DNA from: Acidobacteriota bacterium
GTDB lineage: Bacteria > Acidobacteriota > Blastocatellia > Pyrinomonadales > Pyrinomonadaceae
Reading direction: 5' to 3'
Length of the DNA: 64,000 bases
Assembly (NCBI GenBank): GCA_020199775.1
Contig: JAIVJZ010000004.1
Location: 62,001 to 126,000 of the forward strand
Shown here piece by piece: positions 42,101-49,002 of this stretch (position 1 is its first letter; each line of letters begins with the position of its first letter). The position numbers were made by a program, and so were the translations under genes. The notes under the pieces are model-generated. The model searched no databases and was not told where the DNA came from. It saw nothing but the letters and a program-made list of their open reading frames with translations.

Positions 42101-42874
42101 ATGAGTACCGACAACGTGCAGCCGCCTGCCCCCCCGCGCTCCTCTCTGCGCCTGGCCGACCGCGACGAGCGGATCGAACAGGTCAAGACGAAACTGCCGC
42201 GCCAGTTCGTCAACTTCACTTTCTACCGCGTGCGCCCCGAATGGCGTCTGCTCGACGAGGCCGAGCGGGAAAGCGGGAAGCGCGAACTGATCGAAGCGGT
42301 CGAAGAGTTTCGCGGCAGCCTGTTGTTTCACACTTACTCGATCACGGGTTTGCGCTCGAACGCCGACCTGATGATCTGGCGCATCGGCTACTCGCTCGAT
42401 CCGATTCAGGAGATGACGGCGCGCATCAACCGTACCGGCGTGGGTCGCTATCTGGAGGCGACGCAATCGTTCCTCTCCATGACGAAGCGTTCGATGTACA
42501 TCGACAAGGACAACCCCGAACACGTCGAAGACAGGCTGCACATCGTGCCCGGCCAGTCGAATTATTTGTTCGTCTACCCGTTCGTCAAAACGCGCGACTG
42601 GTATGCGCGCTCGGTCGAGGAGCGGCAGGAGATGATGGACGAGCACATCCGCATCGGCTCGAAGTATCGCTCCGTTAAGCTGCACACGACCTACTCGTTC
42701 GGCCTCGACGATCAGGAATTCGTCGTCGCGTTCGAGACGGACGAACCGGCGGACTTTCTAGACCTCGTGCAGGAGCTGCGCGAGACGAAGGCCAGCAGTT
42801 TCACCCTGCGCGACACGCCGATGTACACCTGCCGCCAGCGCACGCTCGCCGAATGCCTCGACGCGCTCGGTTGA
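42101..42874 (+). CDS. hemQ: Chlorite dismutase-family heme protein (HemQ-like)
   Basis: A 257-residue protein with the Cld/HemQ fold. Recognisable parts are FVNFTFYRVRPEWR, RSNADLMIWRIG, FLSMTKRSMY, the conserved YPFVKTRDWYARSVEERQEMMDEH and KLHTTYSFGLDDQEFVVAFE, ending DTPMYTC. In bacteria without chlorate respiration this family makes heme b from coproheme (HemQ/ChdC). No chlorate genes are nearby, so HemQ is the likelier role. ATG 42101 has AAGGA about ten bases upstream. Confidence 0.85.
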   Translation: MSTDNVQPPAPPRSSLRLADRDERIEQVKTKLPRQFVNFTFYRVRPEWRLLDEAERESGKRELIEAVEEFRGSLLFHTYSITGLRSNADLMIWRIGYSLDPIQEMTARINRTGVGRYLEATQSFLSMTKRSMYIDKDNPEHVEDRLHIVPGQSNYLFVYPFVKTRDWYARSVEERQEMMDEHIRIGSKYRSVKLHTTYSFGLDDQEFVVAFETDEPADFLDLVQELRETKASSFTLRDTPMYTCRQRTLAECLDALG

Positions 42875-42997
42875 GCGCGACGCGCGCAGCGAGATTCGGC
42901 CTCCCTGAACGAGAGAAGAACTTACCGGCAAATTGTGAACGCGGCGACGTGGCGGACGAAGAGAGAGCCATTCGGCAGTCGCCGCGTTTTTGTGTCT

Positions 42998-45772
42998 ATG
43001 CGTTTTCGACTAAACATGTCGCCTCTGGCGCGCCTGTGCGTCGCGTGCCTGTGCCTCTTCAACGTCACGGTTTTTCCGCAGCAAACGGCAGGAGCGCCCG
43101 CCCTCTCGACGCCGGAATATCTCTGGTACGAAGCCGAGAACATGCGCGGCTTCTCGATTAGCGAACTGAACGAGCCCATCTCCAACCCTTCGTGGGGGAT
43201 GCTGCCGCGCGCGAAAGCGCCGGGGTGGGGGATGAACGGGCCGGGCGTGTCCGCGGAATGGTCGCAGGGCGGCGAGAGCGAATGGAATTCCGCGGCGGCG
43301 AGCGCCGACGAGACGCGCGCAGTGATCTATCAGGACGTGGAAATTCCGCGCGCGGGGCAGTACAAAATCTGGGTGCGCTACGCCGACTGGCTCGGACAGG
43401 CCGAAAACTTCACCCTACGCATCACGCAAGGCGGGCGCGAAGTCTCGCGCCGCGAGTTCGGCGCGGAGGCGCGGCTCGCGCCGCACGACGAGACGGGGAT
43501 GTATTGGGGTTGGGCGTTCGTGTGGGACGGGGCGGCCACGGGCGCAATCGCGAAGGGCGCGGCGCGCGTCTCGATTGAGATCGAACGCGCGGCGGCCGCG
43601 CGTCGCCACGTCGATTGTTTCCTGCTCACGAGCGATCTCGCCTATGTCCCCGAAGGCCGCCGCAAACCGGACTTCGCAGCCCTTCGCGTCCTCAAAGAAT
43701 TCTCCGCGCGCAATGCCCGGCTCACGCCCCTGCTTGAAGCGGACGCGACGGGGGGAAGCACGCCCGCCGCGTGGCAACGGCCTCTCGTCGCCGGCCGTGA
43801 TTTCGTGATGCCGTGGAACATCACGTCGGCCTTCTGGCCGTTGCTGGATAAACCGCCCGCCGAACGCCCGCTCTACCCGTTCAACTCCGAATCGCTCGCC
43901 GAGTTTATAGACAAGTACAAGGGCGCGCGCGACGTGCCGATCTTCTCTTCGCCGCTCGTCGTGCCGGTCATCACGCTCGACCAACTGACGGCCTACGTGC
44001 AGGAGGGCAGCCCTTTTCTGCGCCACTTGCGCGAGACGCGCGTGCCCTTCGCCGTCGTCATCAACTACAGTCAGGCGGCGATGCCCGAAGAGCGCGGTCA
44101 GGCCGCTTGGAAGCTGCTCAACGGCGAACTGCGCGATCAATTCGTCGGCTGGATTTCCGGCGAGAGCATCGGCTACGTGCGGAACCCCGTGGAAGTGACC
44201 GCGTTGAAACTCACGCCCGCCATGTCGCGCCGCGAACTGCTCGAAGCCTACCGCGCCTACTACGCTCGCGCGCTCGAACGAAAATGGAGCAACCTGTTTC
44301 ACTCCCCGACCGGCGCGATGTGGGACAAACTCATCGCCGCGCAGTCAACTTCCAGCACCGCCTACGCGCACGCGCTCGGACGCTGGGGCGCGAAGGTGAT
44401 CGGCATCGAGACTGCGGCCGTGCAACCGTCGGTCGGGATGCGCATCGCCTTCTCGCGCGGCGCGGCCAGACAATACGGCGCGTCGTTCCTCTATTACCAC
44501 GCGCCGAACTTCGGCGACACCGCCACCACCTTCACGCAACTACAGAACTTCGCAGGCCCGCGGCATTTCTTCCACACGCGCTACGGCACGACGATGGGGC
44601 CGTCGCTCTCGTGGTATCGCAAAACTTATTACCTCTATTACATGGCGGGCGCGTCGGCCATCTACGTCGAACAGGGCTTCGACCAGTTTTTCAAACCCGC
44701 GCCCGGCGAGCACCCCTTCCAACTCAACCCGCTCGGCCGCATCACGAATGAATTTCTCAACTTCGCCGGGCGGCACAAAGAGCGCGGCACGCCCTACACG
44801 CCCGTCGCCTTTCTGCTCGACCCGGCGCACGGCTGGGACATGACCGACTACCCGCAATGGGCTTTCGGCGTCTCGCCGTCCGGCCGCCACGACCGGGCTT
44901 TGCGCGAACTCTTCGGCGCGGCCTACTACCCCGCGCCCGTCACGGAGGGCGAACCGGCGACGGCCGACCGGCAGTTTTTCGTCAACGGCATCTTCGGCGA
45001 CATCTTCGACGTGCTCGTCGCCTCGGACGAGCGGCGCGAGGCGATCAATTCTTACCGCGTCGTCGTCGCGGGCGGACGCATCGACTGGACGCCCGCGTGG
45101 ACGGAGCAACTCAAGACTTACGTCCGCAACGGCGGCGTCGTCGTCCTCAATTCGGCGCAGGCCAAAGGACTGCCCGCGGGCTTGCTCGGCGTGCGTCCCC
45201 TCGGCACGAGCGCGGAGGCCGACGATGCGAAGTGCCTTTTGCCTGACGCCGATGCGGGCGCGAATCTGCATGGCGGCGTCTACGCTTACGAACGTGTCGA
45301 ACGGCACGGCGCGGAGGTGTTGATGCGGACGGCGACGGGCGACCCGCTCGTCACCTCGTTCAACGTCGGGCGCGGGCGCGTCATCTTTTGCGCCGTGCCC
45401 GACCTGCTCGGCCTCGACGAGAGGCTGACGCCCGCCGCCGCACACCTCTTCACGCATCTCTTCGCGGAGGCGACCCCGGTGCGCGTCCACGGAGACGTGC
45501 AACGGCTCGTCAACCGCACGGAACGCGGGTGGCTCGTCACGCTCATCAACAATCAGGGCGTCTATAAACCGCAGCAAGGTCTGGCGCAGGTTGACCGCAA
45601 CGCAATAGTCGAAGTCACGCTCTCCCTGCGCGGCCGGACGATCCGCGAGGCGCGCGAGTGGACGCTGGACGCGCCGCTTGAGACGCCGCGCTCTGCGGCG
45701 GGCCAGAGCGCTGTGAAAATCAGCGTCCCACCCGGCGACGTGAAGATCGTGGAATTGATCGAGGCGCGTTAG
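42998..45772 (+). CDS. Large exported protein, glycosidase-like, family not recognised
   Basis: About 924 residues. A signal peptide (LARLCVACLCLFNVTVFPQQ) is followed by a carbohydrate-binding-like beta domain (WYEAENMRGFSI, then VIYQDVEIPRAGQYKIWVRYADW). Next is a central region consistent with a TIM-barrel hydrolase (VGWISGESIGYVRNP, YYHAPNFGDTATTF), and then a class I glutamine-amidotransferase-like domain as seen in beta-galactosidase trimerisation modules (GGVVVLNSAQAKG, FNVGRGRVIFCAVPDLLG). I infer a secreted glycoside hydrolase but cannot name the family or the catalytic pair. The start is uncertain: the frame is open from 42935, and ATG 42998 best fits the signal peptide. Confidence 0.65.
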   Translation: MRFRLNMSPLARLCVACLCLFNVTVFPQQTAGAPALSTPEYLWYEAENMRGFSISELNEPISNPSWGMLPRAKAPGWGMNGPGVSAEWSQGGESEWNSAAASADETRAVIYQDVEIPRAGQYKIWVRYADWLGQAENFTLRITQGGREVSRREFGAEARLAPHDETGMYWGWAFVWDGAATGAIAKGAARVSIEIERAAAARRHVDCFLLTSDLAYVPEGRRKPDFAALRVLKEFSARNARLTPLLEADATGGSTPAAWQRPLVAGRDFVMPWNITSAFWPLLDKPPAERPLYPFNSESLAEFIDKYKGARDVPIFSSPLVVPVITLDQLTAYVQEGSPFLRHLRETRVPFAVVINYSQAAMPEERGQAAWKLLNGELRDQFVGWISGESIGYVRNPVEVTALKLTPAMSRRELLEAYRAYYARALERKWSNLFHSPTGAMWDKLIAAQSTSSTAYAHALGRWGAKVIGIETAAVQPSVGMRIAFSRGAARQYGASFLYYHAPNFGDTATTFTQLQNFAGPRHFFHTRYGTTMGPSLSWYRKTYYLYYMAGASAIYVEQGFDQFFKPAPGEHPFQLNPLGRITNEFLNFAGRHKERGTPYTPVAFLLDPAHGWDMTDYPQWAFGVSPSGRHDRALRELFGAAYYPAPVTEGEPATADRQFFVNGIFGDIFDVLVASDERREAINSYRVVVAGGRIDWTPAWTEQLKTYVRNGGVVVLNSAQAKGLPAGLLGVRPLGTSAEADDAKCLLPDADAGANLHGGVYAYERVERHGAEVLMRTATGDPLVTSFNVGRGRVIFCAVPDLLGLDERLTPAAAHLFTHLFAEATPVRVHGDVQRLVNRTERGWLVTLINNQGVYKPQQGLAQVDRNAIVEVTLSLRGRTIREAREWTLDAPLETPRSAAGQSAVKISVPPGDVKIVELIEAR

Positions 45773-45893
45773 CTTCGGTAATGTCGATGCATCAGGCCGA
45801 ACGCGCTCGCGGGTGACGGGCAATTGCATTTTTTCAGGCAGGTCTTTTAGGATAGCGCGTCTTACGAATCTTTAACGCTTCAACTATTCAAGC

Positions 45894-46169
45894 ATGAGGG
45901 TCGCACGTAAATATTTCGTCAGCGGGGAAGTGCAGGGAGTCGGCTATCGTTTTTTCGCGCAGCGCGTGGCGGCACGGCATCAGGTGGTCGGCTACGTGCG
46001 CAATCTCGCGGACGGGCGCGTCGAAGTTTTGGCCGAAGGCTCGCCGGAGGGCGTCGAGGGCTTCAAAGACGACCTCGCCGCCGGCCCCGTCTCCGGCCGC
46101 GTCGAACAAATCGAAGAACTCAGTCTCGAACCGACGGGCTTATACGTCGCCTTCCGCATCGAAAGGTAA
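45894..46169 (+). CDS. acyP: Acylphosphatase
   Basis: A 91-residue protein matching acylphosphatase along its full length. The phosphate loop GEVQGVGYRFFAQR holds the catalytic arginine, and VGYVRNLADGRVEVLAEG holds the catalytic asparagine. It hydrolyses acyl phosphates in the cytoplasm. The size is the family norm. Confidence 0.95.
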   Translation: MRVARKYFVSGEVQGVGYRFFAQRVAARHQVVGYVRNLADGRVEVLAEGSPEGVEGFKDDLAAGPVSGRVEQIEELSLEPTGLYVAFRIER

Positions 46170-46177
46170 AAAAGCAT

Positions 46178-46246
46178 TCAACCGCCGGCTACCGGCAAAG
46201 CCTAACTGTTCGGCTGATGGCTGACGGCTAAAGGCTAAAGGCTTAA
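46178..46246. repeat. GGCTAAAGGCT-type repeat
   Basis: Tandem related units (GGCTGATGGCTGACGGCTAAAGGCTAAAGG) preceded by a small GCCGGCTACCGGC palindrome. It fills the gap between acyP and apt and looks like a third member of the short-unit repeat class. Confidence 0.6.
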
Positions 46247-46248
46247 TC

Positions 46249-46770
46249 ATGGACAATCTCAAAAAACTGATTCGCGAAGTGCCGGATTTCCCCAAGCCCG
46301 GCATCAATTTCTACGACATCACCACGCTTCTCAAACACCCGGAAGGCTTGCGCCTGACGGTTGACGCGCTCTCCGCGCAGTTCGAGGGTGAGAAAGTTGA
46401 CGTGGTGCTCGGCATCGAGGCGCGCGGTTTCATCTTTGCGCCCGCGCTGGCTTATCACCTGAACGCGGGCTTCGTGCCCGTGCGCAAACCCTCGAAACTC
46501 CCCGCCGAGACGGCGCGGGTGTCTTACGCGCTCGAATACGGCGAGGACACTTTGGAGATTCACCGCGACGCCGTCGGCGCAGGAGCGCGCGTAATCATCG
46601 CCGACGACCTGCTCGCCACGGGCGGCACGGCGAAAGCGGCGGTCGATCTGGTCGAGAGTTTGGGCGGCGTGGTCGCCGGGCTGGTCTTCGTGGTCGAACT
46701 CGAATTTCTACCGGGGCGGGAAAAACTGGCGGGTTACGACGTGCGCTCGCTCATCAAGTATCAATCCTGA
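46249..46770 (+). CDS. apt: Adenine phosphoribosyltransferase
   Basis: A 173-residue enzyme that converts adenine and PRPP to AMP. It has the full set of Apt motifs: [47 protein letters not shown] and the PRPP-binding loop [17 protein letters not shown]. Length is typical. It acts in purine salvage in the cytoplasm. Confidence 0.96.
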   Translation: MDNLKKLIREVPDFPKPGINFYDITTLLKHPEGLRLTVDALSAQFEGEKVDVVLGIEARGFIFAPALAYHLNAGFVPVRKPSKLPAETARVSYALEYGEDTLEIHRDAVGAGARVIIADDLLATGGTAKAAVDLVESLGGVVAGLVFVVELEFLPGREKLAGYDVRSLIKYQS

Positions 46771-46811
46771 TCCTATCACGCTTATGAGATGAAATAGATG
46801 GAGAAGTGAAA

Positions 46812-46884
46812 TGAGCCTGGTAGGACTTGAACCTACAGCCTACGCCTTAGGAGGGCGTCGCTCTATCCCTTGAGCTACAGGCCC
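46812..46884 (-). tRNA. tRNA-Arg(CCT), solitary
   Basis: Regular cloverleaf: acceptor GGGCCTG/CAGGCTC, D stem GCTC/GAGC, anticodon stem ACGCC/GGCGT, loop CTCCTAA, T stem GTAGG/CCTAC. No encoded CCA. Confidence 0.94.
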
Positions 46885-46950
46885 GAATGCGGATGATTAT
46901 GGCAAACCCCGAAGAACAATGGCAAGTTAGCGAGTTCGCGGAGGCGCATG

Positions 46951-47370
46951 ATGAGCCAAGAGCGCTACATGACGGGGCTGACTCTCTACAAGGGCAATTC
47001 ATCTGAAGCCGTTGTCCTCACCGCCTATATTCAAGCCGGCTTTCTAGTGAGTTTGCCGTTCGGTGGTGGCGCGGCTTACGATCTTGTAGTGGACACAGGC
47101 ACGAGACTGATTAGAGTTCAGGTTAAAACAGGGAAACTCGAATCGGGATGCATCGTCTACAACGCCCGCAGACACCGGGGCAGCAAATACAACACTTTCA
47201 AACGCTATCGAGTGGATGAGGTGGATGTATTCGCCGTGTGGTGTCCGAGTAATCAACAGCTTTACGTTGTGCCTACCGAGCATTCGCTGACTATTGAAGG
47301 CAGGTTACGTATAATAGAGACTCAGAACTTCCAAGAAAAGAAAATCAAATGGGCGCGAGATTATGCTTAG
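46951..47370 (+). CDS. PD-(D/E)XK nuclease-like protein
   Basis: A 139-residue protein with a compact restriction-endonuclease-like fold: GNSSEAVVLTAYIQAGF, then AAYDLVVDTG and IRVQVKTG, giving the pattern D...QVK, then VDVFAVWCPSNQQLYVVP. It resembles the PDDEXK_5 group of small homing-type nucleases, of which some live in tRNA-associated introns. It starts 67 bp beyond the 5' end of tRNA-Arg(CCT), on the opposite strand. ATG 46951 is six bases after GGAGG, and an ATG at 46948 is also possible. Its base composition is lower in GC than its neighbours, which fits acquisition by transfer. Confidence 0.7.
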   Translation: MSQERYMTGLTLYKGNSSEAVVLTAYIQAGFLVSLPFGGGAAYDLVVDTGTRLIRVQVKTGKLESGCIVYNARRHRGSKYNTFKRYRVDEVDVFAVWCPSNQQLYVVPTEHSLTIEGRLRIIETQNFQEKKIKWARDYA

Positions 47371-47664
47371 GATAAGCATATTGATGCCTTAAGGGCAGAG
47401 ACGCTGGCTTCCAAAAAGTTAATAACTGATAGCGCTCTCACCTATAGCGATTTGCAGATGAGTGTGACCGATATCAAAACTGTAGGGGCAGGGCTTGTCC
47501 CTGCCCGCCGCACACCAAACCGAGCGGGCAGGGACTAGCCCTGCCCCTACACTCATTTCTTGGTAGTTCCATCCAATTGCAAACGGCTATAAGCTAAAGA
47601 ATCGCGCCGGGAGCACCACCCTGCTTCTCTCTTGATCCGTCAATCGCACGTCCCGGCCGGAGGT
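47371..47664. repeat. Intergenic region with nested palindrome
   Basis: Main feature is 47481-47552: arms TGTAGGGGCAGGG and CCCTGCCCCTAC frame two internally palindromic blocks (GGGCAGGG-CTTGT-CCCTGCCC and GGGCAGGG-ACTAG-CCCTGCCC). The whole can fold as one long hairpin or two smaller ones, as MITE-like elements do. No gene is visible in the rest. Confidence 0.75.
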
Positions 47665-48054
47665 TCATTCTTTGTTACCGCCGCCCGCGCCGATGTGTGA
47701 GACGGCGGAGGCCGAGAGGAAGCCGAGCAGCGAGCCGAGCACGATGTTGAATGATTGCTGGCCGAGCGCCTCCTTCTTCTTGTGCTCGGCGGCTTCGTCT
47801 TTGAGCACGTCGATGATGAAGGCTTTCGAGGCTTCGTCCGTGAGCGAGACGGCGTAGGAATCGACGGAACGATTCAAGGCCGGGTTGATGTCGCGGTTGA
47901 AGAAGGCGATGTAGCCCGTGCCGACGAACAGCGCGAGGTAGACGCCGAGGATCGCCCACCACAACTTGCTGCGCGTGCTCAAGGTCATCTCCGGCACTTT
48001 GGCTTCCGTGATCGCGTTAATGGGTTCGGGCTGCGGCGTATTCTCGTCGGGCAT
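47665..48054 (-). CDS. Small two-helix membrane protein of the CHAT operon
   Basis: A 129-residue protein, last in the minus-strand operon. The acidic N-terminus (about 30 residues) leads into a first membrane helix (LWWAILGVYLALFVGTGYIAFF). A soluble loop with SLTDEASKAFIIDVLKDEAAEHKKKEALG follows, then a second helix (FNIVLGSLLGFLSASAVSHI), so both ends would lie on the same side. I recognise no family. Being next to a CHAT protease/STAND protein, it could be a membrane effector or anchor for that system, which is inference from position only. Confidence 0.65.
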   Translation of the reverse strand: MPDENTPQPEPINAITEAKVPEMTLSTRSKLWWAILGVYLALFVGTGYIAFFNRDINPALNRSVDSYAVSLTDEASKAFIIDVLKDEAAEHKKKEALGQQSFNIVLGSLLGFLSASAVSHIGAGGGNKE

Positions 48055-48202
48055 GGATTCTTATCTCCTCGGGCGCGTCCGGGTGTGAAGTGCGACAACG
48101 CGTGGCAGCTTAATACATCAGGCGTCGCGTGTACACGAACGGTTGGAATGTCATTTTAGGGGAACGGGAGCATGCCTAGCTCTTGGACTTTTCGCGCATC
48201 CC

Positions 48203-48688
48203 TCATATACGCACGCGGAAAACCACCATCATGAAAGCCAACACGATGCCCGCGATCAGAAGCGCAAACCCGGCTTCCAGATGACGCTGTTTTTCTTCCA
48301 ACAACTCCGACGCCCTTTCTCTAATGTCGCTCGGCGAGCGTAAGTTGATGCTTACGATCTCGGTTTTCATCACGCGCAGACAGTAGTAAGTGCCGGCTAC
48401 CCACGGGATCAAAGGCACGACGAAAAGAGCCTTATTATAGACCTCCATGTTTTCGGGGATAAACTTGGCGAAGCCCAGTATGCCCAGATAAACCGTCTGC
48501 AACATGCCCAGAACTTTGATCAACTCACTCGCCGCGCCGCGCACGCCCGGTATGGAATCCTCCAACATCTTCGCCCCGTGCGCGAGCCACAGATCATCGT
48601 CGGGTTCGGAAGGCGGGCTGTCGTAAGTCGTTACTGCTTGATTCTCTCTCTCCGGCTCAACCCCTCTTTGTTCCATAGCTTCAGACAT
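48203..48688 (-). CDS. Small three-helix membrane protein of the CHAT operon
   Basis: A 161-residue protein. The N-terminal 60 residues are soluble and acidic. Three hydrophobic segments follow: VLGMLQTVYLGILGFAKFI, ALFVVPLIPWVAGTYYCL and FALLIAGIVLAFMMVVFRV. A charged loop (SPSDIRERASELLEEKQRHLEAG) lies before the last helix. This last part resembles the loop-then-helix layout of the neighbouring two-helix protein. ATG 48688 has GGAGG eight bases upstream, and the longer frame from 48706 lacks this. Function is unknown. The operon suggests a partner of the CHAT protein. Confidence 0.68.
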   Translation of the reverse strand: MSEAMEQRGVEPERENQAVTTYDSPPSEPDDDLWLAHGAKMLEDSIPGVRGAASELIKVLGMLQTVYLGILGFAKFIPENMEVYNKALFVVPLIPWVAGTYYCLRVMKTEIVSINLRSPSDIRERASELLEEKQRHLEAGFALLIAGIVLAFMMVVFRVRI

Positions 48689-48720
48689 AGTGCGCCTCCG
48701 CATCACCGGGAAGGATTCCC

Positions 48721-48927
48721 TTAACGCGCATCTTCAATCATCGCCCGTGTCAAGATTACTCTCCCGTCCGTGCATTCACGACAACGCAGAACAACCCGCT
48801 CCGGCACGGCAGGCGAGGAAAAATCCGCCCGCCTCGCTATCGAGTCTTCCCGCAGGGCATCATCCAAATCCACCTCGTTGACATGCTTGTTCGCCCCGTT
48901 GCATCTGACTTTAATTATTCGCCCCAT
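48721..48927 (-). CDS. Small CxxC protein of the CHAT operon
   Basis: A 68-residue protein starting MGRIIKVRCNGANKHVNEVDLDDAL and containing LRCRECTDGRVILTRAMIEDA. The C-terminal CxxC and the early cysteine could bind a metal. It lies between the CHAT gene and the membrane protein genes, same strand, with gaps of 75 and 32 bp. I recognise no family. Its compact size and regular spacing in the operon support it as a real gene. Confidence 0.6.
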   Translation of the reverse strand: MGRIIKVRCNGANKHVNEVDLDDALREDSIARRADFSSPAVPERVVLRCRECTDGRVILTRAMIEDAR

Positions 48928-49002
48928 CTGTGATTCTCCGAAAGCCCAAACTCGTTAGAGCGGATCGCCGTTTCTTATCAAGAACACACGCCGCAAACAA
49001 CA

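Noticed and set aside
46812-47370. Group I intron in tRNA-Arg(CCT)
   Set aside because: The tRNA gene is uninterrupted and no intron core elements are visible. The nuclease gene lies outside it.
47665-48688. Bacterial gasdermin next to the CHAT protease
   Set aside because: The small neighbours are multi-helix membrane proteins of 129 and 161 residues, without the gasdermin fold size or sequence features.
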